Positions 11,938-23,049 are shown, counted from the first letter of the stretch. The stretch: 64,000 nucleotides of DNA from Butyriboletus loyo (GCA_038093515.1 JBBPSI010000003.1:1-64000); one strand, 5' to 3'. Program-made: numbers and translations. The notes: generated by a model from the sequence alone, not told the origin.

Positions 11938-12471
11938 ACATCGTCAACGTCTCTATGGCCACCAAGCGACAAAAAAAACGGCACGCACAATCTGATAGGA
12001 CGACCGAGGGAAGTCGTTTTCAAGCGCCTTTAATGCATTCCCCAACACGATCTCGGACGGTCCATAGAATGGGGACGTATCGAACGCACGGATGCCATAC
12101 CTGTAACCATTGGTCTGAATCTCACACAGCGCTGCCCCACGAAAACGCATGACGCAAAACGCACCTCAGCGCGAGCCTGGTCGTCCTGAGAGGCGTGACA
12201 CTCCGAATATGATCATTGTCGTTGTAAAAGGCCGAGAACGAAGCTGCGCCAAGTACGACAGCGGGCACTGTGGGAAACGCAGCATCGGCAGGCCCAAAGC
12301 GAGTCGTCTGATAGCGGGGGGTTGTCAGTTCACGTGGAATACGAAGGGAATCGGGTGTGCCCCAATTACAATACGCTTTGCGTCGTCCGCCTTGTCGATG
12401 TCCTCGTCGGGGATGTCTGCTAGTGGTGGAAGAGGAAAGGTTGGCTGCGGTGCATCCAGTCGTTCGACCAT
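10944..12471 (-). CDS. ARA2: Aldo/keto reductase, D-arabinose / L-galactose dehydrogenase type
   Basis: Cytosolic NAD(P)-dependent oxidoreductase resembling yeast Ara2 and plant L-galactose dehydrogenase, which make the lactone precursor of (erythro)ascorbate. ATG at 12471 (MVERLDAPQPTF). Spliced exons carry the AKR catalytic tetrad: Asp and Tyr in AFDTSPFYGPSEIVLG, Lys in FTKCGRFGDTRDAF, His in YLDIVYLHDVEF. Further matches are GELRRLQDAGVVRRVGISG, VLSYCHLNLQN, IAASPLSMGLLTP and a C-terminal VVGLGSLNDVHENARIW. The intron between SSYQI and FTKCGRF contains the GA microsatellite. Five introns are inferred. D-arabinose versus L-galactose specificity is not decidable here. It is convergent with STI1 (about 130 bp apart). 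Confidence 0.85.
11906..11937 (+). repeat. GA/CT microsatellite inside an intron
   Basis: A near-pure (GA)n tract, interrupted once by AAA, read as a long CT tract on the coding strand of the aldo/keto reductase. It forms the polypyrimidine tract 5' of the acceptor that precedes the FTKCGRF exon, so its length could vary without touching coding sequence. Confidence 0.9.
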
Positions 12472-12703
12472 TCTCTTGGATCTAGTAAGCAACAACGATA
12501 AGAGGGTGAGAGGGTGTCAGCTGGCTCGCTTATAGCGTCCAGAATTTAATCTGGTGGCCAGCCTGTCTATGGCAGCGTCACATGAGACGTAAAAGCCACA
12601 CGTTCGCATCGCCCAAACAGCAAAGAAAATTCAAACGATTTAATTGGCACATCTATCGCACACAAAGTTGTGGTCGACAAAAAAATGGACAATAATCGAT
12701 TCT

Positions 12704-13176
12704 TTATAGCTTATCCCGCGTCCAGCTATTGCGTCAAGGCGAATCAACATTTGCCAGTTCAAGAAAAAATAAAGACGAGACAACGGACCTCTTGTTAAAT
12801 TTGCCAGAGGGATCCATCATCTTGGTGTTTTCGTCGGACTTGACGTCGTTCCAAGGGGTAGGGTTACTCTTTGTCCAAACCACTTTTACGCTGATGGTCA
12901 GGTCCTGAACGAAGTGTCAAGGTAGAGCTTACCCGAAGGTCCTCGCGCAAGACGTGTCAGATACCAACCAGCCCCACCGCAAGCCAAACCGATGACTGCA
13001 TAACTATGTTGACATTAGTGCAATGAACTTGGTCAAGAATGGAGATATGCATACAGTGGTATAGCCTGCAGAAACGAAAAGGTTTGAGGGTGCCAAGACT
13101 AGGCGAGCAAGAAACACGACTATACCTCGATGGCGAACCAATTTCGCATGAATTGCCTCGCACCCTTGTTAGCCAT
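12704..13176 (-). CDS. B12D / NDUFA4 (MLRQ)-like small mitochondrial inner-membrane protein
   Basis: A protein of about 75 residues encoded in five small exons, too fragmented to stand out as one open frame. ATG at 13176 gives MANKGARQFMRNWFAIE, then after introns AIPLYAVIGLACGGAGWYL, TRLARGPSVVWTKSNPTPW, NDVKSDENTKMMDPSGKFN and a last exon ending SWTRDKL with TAA at 12704-12706. One transmembrane helix (LYAVIGLACGGAGWYL) followed by RLARGPxVxWxxxNPxPWN is the signature of the B12D/MLRQ family, whose members associate with complex I or IV. Splice phases all agree. Which respiratory complex it joins in this fungus is unknown. The last intron border (after GKFNK) is the least certain. Confidence 0.8.
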
Positions 13177-13645
13177 GTTCGATGGTCGATGTAACGGTCT
13201 TATTGACGTTGAGAACAGCCGGACTGGTTAGTAAGGAAACTGTCGAGTTCTCACGGTCATTCACCTTCCGGAACTTTCCGATACGACGGAGGTCGAATCA
13301 AGGATCAAAGCATAGACATGGATTAATTGACAAAGTTATGGGCATGAACAAAGTGTCCTGGGAGGTTTTTGTCTGTTCGAAATGCGGATGGTGTAGAATA
13401 CAGCGACAACAATGTTGACACATCATGTGGTGACTTTCCCCACGAACGAAACCGCAGTACACGGAGAAGATGGGGAAGGCAAAAAAATATGTGACAAGCA
13501 ACCAGGGAGGTCAAGCAAGGCAACGGAAGGCATGGAAGCATAGTTTGCGAAAGACCCGAGAAAAAAAAAGGCGTGTTTTAAATGGACAGCAAGCCACCTC
13601 CATTGTTGCATGCAGAAAGACGCAACCAACAAAGGTACACTCACG
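13177..13645. other. Intergenic region, no gene seen
   Basis: About 470 bp upstream of the B12D-like gene. Open frames on both strands are short, cysteine/tryptophan-rich or low-complexity and lack recognisable similarity. It probably contains the promoter of the B12D-like gene. Confidence 0.5.
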
Positions 13646-13972
13646 TCACAAGTAAACATCGCCCGCGCTGCAACCCTTGCAAGCGCTCACTGTGGAACAG
13701 GGCGTGATCCCGTTTTTCTTTTCCAAACTGAATCTGCTTCTCAGCTTCTCCAACTGCCTAGACCTCGAAACAAACCTCTGCTTGGCTGGGCGATTTGCAC
13801 CATTGTCAATACCTGACAGCGAGACGGCAGTATCCGCCGCTTCCACGCTCGGATTACCCGAGTTGCTGGGATCAATAAACGATGCAACCGCGGTCGCACC
13901 TGGCGTCCACGAGAATGAGATCAATTTTGATAGTTTCTGGAAGGGTAGTCGTGCCGCAAGCGGATTGGACAT
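13646..13972 (-). CDS. Hypothetical small basic protein (doubtful)
   Basis: ATG at 13972 opens a 108-codon frame starting MSNPLAARLPFQKLSKLISF and containing a basic stretch (FVSRSRQLEKLRSRFSLEKK). The frame stays open upstream to about 14131, across the 3' end of the coiled-coil gene, so it may instead be an alternative 3' exon of that gene. The opposite strand is also open for 106 codons, so openness alone is weak evidence. I recognise no family. Confidence 0.3.
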   Translation of the reverse strand: MSNPLAARLPFQKLSKLISFSWTPGATAVASFIDPSNSGNPSVEAADTAVSLSGIDNGANRPAKQRFVSRSRQLEKLRSRFSLEKKNGITPCSTVSACKGCSAGDVYL

Positions 13973-14049
13973 AATAGTGGATAATGAAGTGTCTTGAGCA
14001 TGAGGGTATTCACAAATGTTTGATGACGAGTCAGGATTGTTGCAATAAT

Positions 14050-17000
14050 TCACTTCCGACGGAACGCCGCCACCTTGCGTGGAGCTGGGGCATCTGAGAG
14101 TAGGCATGGAATCGTTGGCTGTGAAGCACAAGAGACAAATGAGTTGAGCGTACTCATAAATACTTTGGAATGGGGCTTAGAGGTCGAACCATTTAGAATG
14201 CTTGACTGTCTGTGATTCGGCGACATGTCCGATGTCTGCGCTTTCGTGGATGTAGAGTAGGATTTGGGCGAGGTGACCGACTGAGTCATCGATGGCGGCT
14301 TTTTCTTCGAGGGAAGCGTAGAGTAAGCCAATGGTGCTGTGAAGCGGCCGGACGCGTTTTTAGATGGCGTGAAAATAATTGACGGGGTCTTGGGAGATAT
14401 GGACCGCAGCGAAATTGCCCGAGGAATCGAAGACGGCGGACTCTCGTTCCTGCTACTCGGGCGGGAGCCACCACTAGACGTAGGTGGCGACGAGCGCGGG
14501 GGAAATGCTACACGCTCGGTGCGCATAGGCAAGACTTTCGGAGGAAACACAAACGTCGAGGAGCTCTCGTCCTCATCATCTTCCACTGGTTCGGGGATGG
14601 AAATGGGTTTACCACACACAGAGTCATCCACACCAGGGCATACAGGGGGTGTCGTCAAGCAAGTCTCCATAGGAGGTGTGATAAGGATTTCGGGAGGTGG
14701 GGTTACGCAGACATATGGGGGAGGCGTCACACGGATGATAGGTGGCGCGTTAAAGGTGAATCGAATTCCACCTTCAACTTCCTCGCCGACCAATTCATCA
14801 TCTTTGGGATCTGCAACGCCATCTTCTTCATCCTCTTCAGGAACAACATCAAGATCGCTGGATGACGCAGACTCGACCACGACACCAATATCGGAGGGAA
14901 GAACAAAAGGAGGTAACTCGTTGTCATCAGACATGGATCGAAAAGCGGATGAGAATGTGCTCTGGTTCATTTCCTCGTAGAAGGGTGGGCTTCTGTCAAC
15001 ATCATCCAAACATCCGAAAAAACGGTCCACCTCATCGTCTTGCTTGACGGGTGTGACAGTCTTCCCTCTGGGGAAGGTCCAAGTCCTTGAGAGGGATGCA
15101 CGAGATACACGAGTTGACTGGGTGGGGGAAGAAGAGCAGACTGGGCGGCCAAGTACATGAGCTTTGGATTTGATATCAAGCTCGTCCGCGGACCCAATGG
15201 ATGAACCACCTGGACTCGAGAAACTGAGATCAGAATCTTCCTCGTCTTCATATCCAGCCAGAGCGTTCTCTTCGTCAGAAAATTCGGCCTCTTCTGCGAC
15301 TGCAGCTAAAGCGAACTCTGCCTTTGCGAAACTGTCATCCAGTGATTCAACATCGGTAGTGGAACTCTCAGAGTCGATTGACTGAAATCCAAGTCCACGG
15401 GGACGCGTACCAACTGGTTTAGCAGGAAAAGGTGGCCGTCTCCAAGACCCGTTGACCGCGTGAGGAAGCTTTGGTGTGTTCAGGAGGCCAGCATCGTCCA
15501 GGAGTTTCTCGAGTTCTCTGCGGCGGGTACGCTCCTGTTCAAGGGCAGCACGAAGACGTGCACACTCGTCGAGAGCTGCGTCTGTATCCTTGAGACGAGC
15601 ATTGAGCTTCATGATTTCGACCTTCATTCCATCACGCTCACGTATGAGGATCGCATTTTCCGCTATGGATTGGGAGAGTGCGGCAGCCTTGACTTCCAGT
15701 GACTTTTCTAGCCCAGACTTTGCCACTTCCAACAAGCCGAGGCGACTGCGAGCAATCCAAGCCTCTCTCCTCTCAGACTCGATCCTCGTGGCAAACATAC
15801 TGGCCTGCTTATCCGCATCTGTAACACGCTGTCTCCAACCATCGACGTCCCGCTTCAGTTCATCGCGCTCAGCTTTGAGATCTGAAATGAGGCGCAACAT
15901 CTCGTCGCTTGGCTCGGATGACGCTACGAATGCATCCGAAGTGTATGAAAGATGACGTGAAGGAGGAGCGCGGTTTCTCAGGGTGCGCTCTAATTCAGTG
16001 ATGCGGGAGAGGAGCAATTTGTGGGATCTAAATAAAAAATGCTGGTCTGCGGCAGAGAGGGGTTGTTCGATGAGGGTTTCTTGATCACATGTAAATGAGA
16101 ACCTGCGCTCGGTTGGGGTCATCTCGGGAGTCGGTAAAGGGCAGATGTCTCGAGAGATCGATTCCGTAGAACGTTTGTAAGAGATGCTGCTACACCTCTT
16201 TTTGTCGTCTGCGGAGGTACTACCACTGAAGGTGTACGAGAAGCGCCTTGACGAAGGTGTCTGGCAGGCGGAAATGCTTGTGTTGCTGGCTAGGGCATTG
16301 ACATTCGGTGAGATGGCATCATCAAGGACGGCTGCGACGGATGACTTTCGAGGACTCGGACGGGTGGCTGGAGTGGAAGTAAGGGTGAACAGGTTGCCTG
16401 CGACAGAGTTCACGATGCTGCCCTGCACGAGTGACAAGGGACGTAGGTTGAGACTGGCGGGACGGTGTCGACAGGGCACCTTTGCGGGAAGGGTCATGAC
16501 TACCTGTTGAGAGTCTTTGCGTTCCTCGATCGGATCGGCGAGAAATTGACTGTCCTCCTTCGCCTTTTTCTCCTCTTCCTCCTCTTCCTCCTCCTCGACA
16601 AGAGTGCCAAGCTGGTCCTTTGAGGTAGATGTGGACCCAAACATCTTTCCAAACGAATCACGTTTGGCAGCGAAACTATTGATTGCGTTCAGGCCAGCGC
16701 CAGGTGGAAACGAAGGCTTTGTGGCTAGATGACGGCTAAGGCTGTGGTGGGAACAGAGCTAGGAACGGTACTCACGAAAGTCGCAGGGGTCGATGATATC
16801 GGGAGAGGAAATATCAGGAATCTCGACTTTGGAGAAGGCAAGGTCAGGCTTTCCCTCGAGGGCCCAGAGGGCTCTGCGACGGATGGAATCCCTGTCACCC
16901 AGATTGATGTTGTCATCTGAATGTGCGGTGGGGAGCTCTGGGAGGGAGACGCCCATCAATTCGGCCGATTCGCGGCGGGTTGAGACCGATGAGCGACGGC

Positions 17001-17211
17001 GGTGGTGAGAATTGGGGCGTTTGGAAGGAAGATTGAGTGATACAGTAGCATTCAAAGGGGGAGTATCAGGTGCAGAAGGGGAGAGAGCAGGCGCCGAGGA
17101 TGAAAGGGAAAGGGAAGGAAAAGAAGAAATGGAGTTGTTGCGAGAGCGAGATCGTCCGTGCGAGTGCCTGGAAAGGGTATGAATGCTCTTGGGGGGGGCG
17201 CTGCCGCCCAT
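14050..17211 (-). CDS. Large disordered/coiled-coil protein of unknown function
   Basis: ATG at 17211 (MGGSAPPKSIHTLSRHSHG) in a Ser-rich exon ending at PDIIDPCDF. An intron near 16737-16785 joins it to TKPSFPPGAGLNAINSFAAK and RDSFGKMFGS, restoring a smooth conserved-looking block. Then come an acidic run (nine Glu, from a TCC/CTC-rich tract at about 16563-16598), Ser/Thr-rich phospho-type segments (repeated RRFSYTF/RRFSFTC), a coiled coil of roughly 150 residues (about 15480-16030) and a long Pro/Ser/Glu-rich tail ending VAAFRRK. An in-frame 45-nt stretch near 14115-14165 has perfect intron ends and may be spliced. I recognise no named family; the layout suggests a cytoskeletal, septal or polarity scaffold, which is only a guess. 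The start shares an upstream region with the isochorismatase gene. Confidence 0.75.
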
Positions 17212-17491
17212 CTTGAAGGAGTGGAACTGTGGGGCATATGAGGGGAAGTGAGAGGAGAAGAAGAGAGAGAGATACTCTTTGCCTGGCAGCCATGTCGGAG
17301 TCCTGAGGTTGGTTCGAGTCCATGATCAAAGAATAGATAGACAGACAGAAAAGAGCGTGAGGAGGAGGGAGTGGTCGGACGAGGAGAACACTTTGCACGC
17401 AAACTTGAACAGAGTAACTCACTTGAAACTCCGACCACGTACTCTCGGTCGGGCGGCCTGCCCTCCTCTGATATGAACGCAGATCCATATA

Positions 17492-18372
17492 ATGCACAAC
17501 GTCCCAAGACTCGAGCCAGAGCGCACCCTCTTCTTCCTCTGCGACGTACAGACGCGTTTCAGTAAGCACTACCCTCATCTCTTCGACCACCGACCACAGC
17601 GACCCCCCTAGGGACCGCCATCTACGGTTTCGATGAGCTCGTCTTGACCTGCAACAAGATGCTCAAGGTCGCAAAGGTTCGGTCACTCTACGTCCGTATT
17701 CAATCGCTTACCCTCGCATCGCCGTTAGGTCCTTGGCATACCCGTCGTCGTAACAGAGCAGAACCCGAAAGGTAATGGCTGCCCTCGCTCTGCTGCATGC
17801 ACTTCATCTTGCTCCCCGTACGCGACGCAGCTCTCGGAACAACTACCCCGGAAATCGATTTACCGGCGCTTGCGGACCTGCACGTTGCGACGATCGAAAA
17901 ATCCCTCTTCTCCATGATGGTCCCTGAGGTCACGATGCTGTTGCGAGAACGTCCACATGTCACATCCGTCGTCCTGTTTGGCATCGAGGTCAGTTTACCC
18001 GACCAAACCTCTCTCTCCGTTGATGTCAGTCCAGTCACACGTGTGTGTCCTCCAAACCGCGCTCGATCTCATCCAAAGCGGATATGCCGTCCATGTCCTC
18101 GCGGACGGTGTATCCAGTTGTAACAAGGAAGAAGTTCCGATTGCCCTCGCGCACATTCGCCAAATCGGCGGACACGTCACCACGAGTGAGAGCGCCGCCT
18201 TCCAACTTCAACGTCAGAAACGTCTCGTAAAGTCTGGTCACCCTTGCTAATATCACTTGCAGGTGAGTCGGGGACACCACGATTCAAGGCGTTCTCTGCC
18301 GTGGTCAAGGAAGAAAAGGAGAACACGATAAAGACGTCACAGAAGTTGCTGCAGTACCGTACTTTGTTGTAA
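17492..18372 (+). CDS. Isochorismatase-like (cysteine hydrolase) family protein, ISOC1/2 type
   Basis: ATG at 17492; exon 1 (17492-17561) encodes ERTLFFLCDVQTRF with the catalytic Asp, intron 17562-17611, then RTAIYGFDELVLTCNKMLK. Later exons give VLGIPVVVTEQNPK (catalytic Lys region), LGTTTPEIDLPALADL, EKSLFSMMVPEV, SVVLFGIESHVCVLQTALDL (nucleophile Cys in HVCVLQT) and VHVLADGVSSCNKEE, ending ESGTPRFKAFSAVVKEEKEN and TAA at 18370-18372. Length and motif order match eukaryotic ISOC1/ISOC2. Physiological substrate unknown. The first intron uses acceptor CCTAG at 17611; five introns in all. It is co-oriented with the DUF1748 gene, whose ATG is only 103 bp after this stop. Confidence 0.88.
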
Positions 18373-18475
18373 CCGTCCGACGTTTAATATACCGTGTCCG
18401 TGGGAAGCTGCTTTCAAAGGAGCCTTGTTCGCCGTGACGCTCAAGCTCAAGCTCAAGCTCTAGTACCTCTGCACC

Positions 18476-18887
18476 ATGTTCGGCAGTCTATTCCGTCTCG
18501 CCGTCGACGCTCTCCTCGTCAGTGCCTTCCTGGCTGGCGTCAGGCGCTCGACCGGCCTCACGTACGTTCTTCCTGGCCATCCTTTCCCCATACTCACGAC
18601 GTCTTAGCCCTGCGCTATCCCAAGTACCTAACAACGTTCGCCGTGAGTACCATCCTCCCCTTTCCTCACCCAACTCTGTCTGATCAAGCCATAGAACTGT
18701 TACGGACATATCTCGAGTTTGGTGCGCCTCGTGTTCCATGTGCTCGACCTTGGTCGTCTAACACAGGAAACAGGAGAGTATGCCTTCGACTTTGCCGTAG
18801 TCTTATTTGGGGTACTCCCGCTTGTCGTATGTCAAGGTGGCCTCCTAATCCTCCCCGCAGCGCTCCAGCTCCTTCGAACGCAAGTAG
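18476..18887 (+). CDS. DUF1748-family micro-protein (about 70 aa), probably mitochondrial
   Basis: Five tiny exons: MFGSLFRLAVDALLVSAFLA then GVRRSTGLT | PALSQVPNNVR | QLLRTYLEFG | EYAFDFAVVLFG | RSSSFERK, TAG at 18885-18887. The pattern (hydrophobic helix near the N-terminus, AGVRRSTGL, YLxxGE, C-terminal SxxFERK) is that of the fungal DUF1748 family, whose yeast members are tiny mitochondrial proteins. Every splice site is GT...AG and phases agree. Unspliced reading frames give unrelated long products, so the gene is easily missed. A (GCTCAA)3 repeat at 18439-18460 lies 15 bp before the start codon. Function unknown. Confidence 0.8.
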
Positions 18888-19086
18888 GAAACCCTTTCTG
18901 TCATTGGATGGCTGGTCTTCCATTTTTCCTTATATCATTCTCTTACCTTGCCTTGTCCGCTCCTCATTATAAGGGACACTCATTGGTTTCACACCATGTA
19001 TTTTATCTGACTCTGGTGATCGAAATTATTCATGGTATACACGACGGGGAACGACGAAGCAGACACCAGGCGTGTGTTGGACTCGT

Positions 19087-19561
19087 TCATCCCAGAAAGT
19101 TGAATACAAAGAAGTGGAGCACAATGGAGCCCAGTGCGAAATCGGCAAACGCTCTGTACGTGGGCGTTGACCATGCATGACGGTGATGAAACAAAGGGGA
19201 GAACATACCTCTCGGGTGACACCTCCTTGAATTCTGAGCGGTTTTCGGGGTTGACTTGCGCCCGAAGGGAAGCGGTGAGGACAAACTGCCCAACCGAGCT
19301 CGCAAATCTACGTTCCCGGTCAGCGCAGCCAACGACGGCGACGGCGACAACATACCCGGCTAAAAAGGCGTTGAAAGGAAAGTTGGTGACGAGAACGCAG
19401 TATACGAATTGGATCACGCCGGAAAGAATGATGAACACCAAGAACGCGTCTATGAACTTGAGACGGTCTGGGGTTTGCTGCAAGTACGACTTCCACAACG
19501 CAGACACGGTATGTAATACCCCAGAAGGGGCCGTCTTTGAGGAGGTTTTTGGGCCAGCCAT
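19087..19561 (-). CDS. OST2: Oligosaccharyltransferase subunit OST2 / DAD1
   Basis: Small ER membrane subunit of the N-glycosylation oligosaccharyltransferase. ATG at 19561 (MAGPKTSSKTAPSGVLHTV). Features: SYLQQTPDRLKFIDAFLVF, IQFVYCVLVTNFPFNAFLAG, then after an intron FASSVGQFVLTASLRAQVNP, ENRSEFKEVSPER and after a second intron AFADFALGSIVLHFFVFNFL G. This matches DAD1 block by block (TPQRLKLLDAYL, FPFNSFLSGF, LRIQINPQNK, SPERAFADFLFASTILH). Three transmembrane helices, about 130 residues, normal family length. It is convergent with the DUF1748 gene. Confidence 0.95.
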
Positions 19562-19759
19562 TTTGCTGCGCGGTGCGTCGACGTGGAACTGGCCAGAGGG
19601 GGGACTACTAGAATTAGCCGACTTCCGAAAACGGAAGTCAAGTCTAAAGCAGTCACGGTCCAGCAAAAAATCAAAAAGCAAAGTTTACTTCCGAGCGCAC
19701 TCGAGTATTGCCCGGCGAACGCAAACACCTCCCCAGACTATCTTTCTTTCCTCTCGGTC

Positions 19760-20941
19760 ATGAACATTGCTGGATTCCGTCTTGCCTCCTCGTCGCGCGC
19801 CACCACGCTAGCAGCCTCGAAATCCGCAAAAACTTGTCGAACGCCATGGTCACCTCGGCGGCATGTACACACGCGCAAGGAGCTACCGTACAAGATTGAA
19901 GGCGGTCTCGGAAAATTTATGTCTCCCCGAACCCTCCAGATGGTCGCGGTCGAGTACCAACAAGGTCTGCTGGACCGCCTGAACGAAGAATGTCGCGGTA
20001 AGTCACCGTCAGTCGCGCGTTTGCACGACCCTCATCTCGAACTCGGAATCCAGACGTCGAGGACAAACGGAAGACAGTCGCCCAGCTCGTTCTCGACACG
20101 GCCCGTTCGCAACACAGAGCCATCACCTTCAAATATGCCAGTCACGCCCTCAACAACAGCTTCTTCCTCAACTGCTTGGTAAGGACCACACCACTCTCCA
20201 AACCATCATGTTTCACTCTTCCTGAAACGAATTCCATAGCAACCCCCATCAGAGGGCATGGGCGACAAGCTCATCGACGCGAGCTACTTCGGGACCGCCA
20301 TTCAAAAACAATTTGGTGGCTTCGATTCATTGCGTTCCCTGTTCTCGGCCGCTGTCAATGGTATGGCAGGCTCGGGATACGTCTGGTTCGTCACCGACGC
20401 CAAGCGAAACCTCGCTTTCGTACCCACGTTTGCGTCGGGCACCCTTCTCATCCGCTCAGGCGTCGGTACAGTCCAGCCGATCACGGCGCCCGTCCTCGGA
20501 GAGCACGACCCGTCGACGCAATCCGCTCAGACTCGGAACCCCGCAAATTCAGCTCGGGTGCCATCCTCGGAAGCAAGTGGCACATCCACTTCGTCTTCGC
20601 CATTTTCCGGTACTTCGTACGTCCCACCACAACTAGATCCTTCGTCTCCGGCACGGACATTCCATACTTGTGTGCCGTCACGCGACGACTACAAAACGCG
20701 CGCACGTTCCTTCTACGACCCCACCGCTCCGTCGCTTTCTCCCTTTGGCCCACAAGATTCGCACGACCTCACCACTCTGGGGGAGTATATCTATCCTCTG
20801 TTTTGCATCAGCGTGCATGAGCATTGTTGGCTTCTTGATCACGGGATTTGGGGAAAGGAGAAGTATCTCAAGGAGTTTTGGACGGTCGTAGACTGGAATC
20901 AGGTCATCAAACGGTTTGAGACCTTTACCACGACGATTTGA
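19760..20941 (+). CDS. SOD-like mitochondrial small-subunit ribosomal protein (mS42/mS43 type)
   Basis: ATG at 19760 begins an Arg/Ser-rich, acid-poor presequence (MNIAGFRLASSSRATTLAAS), ending near HTRKELPYKIEGGLGKFMSP. An iron/manganese-SOD fold follows: ALNNSFFLNCL, FGGFDSLRSLFSAAVNG, GSGYVWFVTD and C-terminal YPLFCISVHEHCWLLDHG. Metal ligands of true SODs are largely lost: the first His region reads TLQMVAVEYQ, the second NHxFF is NNSFF, and DxWEH is VHEH. That is the pattern of mitoribosomal proteins Mrp1/Rsm26, not of an enzyme. A Ser/Pro-rich insert sits between the two SOD motifs. Two introns (after NEECR and after FFLNCL). I cannot choose between mS42 and mS43. Confidence 0.8.
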
Positions 20942-21159
20942 GTGGTGGAGTTACAGGGGTTGATTATCTACGGCTGGCATTCCACTGCCCACCTGAAGTA
21001 AATATACCGTCTTTAAAACGTTTTCCCCCGGTTATTGCAAAGTGCTACAGACAGATGGGGGAACCTGTTGTCTACCACAAACGTAAACCGGATCCATATG
21101 TACACGCAATATCAACCGAGATATTGGGTAAATAAGACACCGACCGATTGTCGGGTGTA

Positions 21160-23049
21160 CTACCACCTCCACTCGACGGAACCACAACTCATTGCCCGCA
21201 CGCCCTTGTACATCTTGTAGGTCTCACCCGAAAGCCGAACCTGGTCAACCTTGAGAGACGAGAAACTGTACGAAGGAACTTCAAAGTGGATCTGGAATGC
21301 ATGCGCCGGACGTGAAACTTTTGTCCTAGAAAGACACATCAAACATGCGTCGAACAATGGCAATGGAAGAAACGTACTTGGAGGTCCAAGAACCACGAAG
21401 CACCCAACTACCAGACGAGTGCATGCTTGGAATGTTCCAGCGAAGAATCTTGAAGTCGAGATTTGAGATTTGCGTCCACATCGTAAAACAGGAACATACT
21501 TGTCTTTGTGGTTCAAACGTCCACGAACCTTCAATGCCTCCTACGGATCCGATTCCAGATCCGGCACTCGAGGTGGTACATTGTGCCCCCGTTGCGCCTT
21601 CGCCCAGGTAAAGTTCTATTCGAACGTTTTCCATGATCTTCGTCGTCCTCGAGCTAAAGGTGACCGTGAAATTGCCTGAAAGCAGCTAAATTACACTGCT
21701 TTGCGAAATGACGACATGAAGGTAGTCAGCGCACCTCCAAACTCCCCCACGGTGATATTTGGTTTCAGAGCAAGTGGCACTGGCACATTTCCAGCCAGTG
21801 CACCATGCGGCAATGCATATTGATATTCCGCGAGCACGAATTTGCCATCGGGTGGGACAAAAGATAGCATCTTTTCGCGCATCCATCGTTGGAGTCTTGG
21901 ACCCTTTAGTCAAAACATCGTGCGGACCACAGAACCGACAATACTTGCCGTACACAAGGGTGAAAGGCACACTCTGTCATGACGTTCGGATTTGAAAAGC
22001 TCAGGAGCAAGTCCGGCATACCTGTCATTATCCTGGTTACTAGTACTGCTGATAGAGAAATTTGCGCGCCTACCGGTCAACTTGGCATTGCTTTCGATCT
22101 TGCCATACACGTTGCTCGTGAGTGTAACCCCGTTACTGATGAATGTATAATTATTTCCGATTCATTGATCAATAATCATGACAGTGACTTGCCGTCCAAC
22201 GATAGCCCGCATTTCTTCGGTGACGTCGAATAGGATTTCATTGTGATTGTGTCGAGCACCGAGTTTTCGCCATGGTATAGGAGACGCAAAGGCGCCGGAT
22301 GGGGCACTAGATGCAACAGAGCCTGAGGAGTAGAAGACAAAGTGGATCAGTGGTTATTGAGGTTTCGGAGACGTTTCACACCTCCAGGACGACTTGGGCC
22401 GGACGACGCGGGGAGCGAAGGCAAAAGTTTCGAGAGGAGAGAAGGAGGGAGAACGATGTCACGTAGTGCGTTCGGAGACGTTGTGAGGGGATATCCGGAA
22501 GAATCCAGCGTTTCTTCGAGCAGCTACTCGAGTTGGATTAAAAGGACGACGGTGAAGGGAATGAAATCGTACCTGATATACGACATCGAAATTGTCCTTG
22601 AGGATTGCCGAACTTACCGTACCGAAATAATCGTGCAGGATATCGATAAATGCTTGCAAGAATGCAAAGGCAATCAGAGGATCGGCTACAATCCAGAAGA
22701 TTTGCATGTAAGGAGAAATGAACATATTGGATGTCCCTTACCATCACCGGAGACGCTCGCAATCAACCGCAGCTCTCCCATTTCGACGTGGCAACATGCA
22801 CTTCCACCCGAGAAATCCCCAATCCCCGGGGGTACATAAATGACGGGATCCACGCTGTCAGCGCGAGAAGCTTTGGAGAGTTCGTTGTTTAGCGTGTCGA
22901 TGTGGAGCAACGGGTACGCTGGGGGAAAGGACGTGTACCCAGACTGGATGACGGGTCGTCTGCATGGTGCTGAGTGAACCGTAGAATATCGCACCACGTC
23001 GAGACACGCACCCTGACGCGTCGAGAATGATCAAACCGTCGATGGCCAT
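21160..23049 (-). CDS. APM3: AP-3 adaptor complex mu subunit
   Basis: Clathrin-adaptor medium chain for Golgi/endosome-to-vacuole cargo sorting. ATG at 23049 (MAIDGLIILDASG). The longin half includes PLLHIDTLNNELS, YVPPGIGDFSGGSACCHVEM and LQAFIDILHDYFG, TVSSAILKDNFDVVYQ. The C-terminal mu-homology domain includes IPWRKLGARHNHNEILFDVT, EKMLSFVPPDGKFVLAEY, VPLALKPNITVGEFGG, GSWTFEPQRQVLRWNIPS and the final SFSSLKVDQVRLSGETYKMY KGVRAM. The ending SGLKVxxLxxxGExYKxxKGV is characteristic of AP-3 mu rather than AP-1/AP-2. Many introns (about eight); borders approximate. No special link to neighbours. Confidence 0.9.

Noticed and set aside
14339..14980. 213-codon plus-strand open frame in the coiled-coil gene
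   Set aside because: Low-complexity Ser/Gly-rich antisense shadow of the Pro/Ser/Glu-rich tail encoded on the minus strand.
20258..20941. Annotation as active superoxide dismutase
   Set aside because: The SOD metal-ligand positions are replaced, and the N-terminal presequence and layout fit mitoribosomal mS42/mS43 better.
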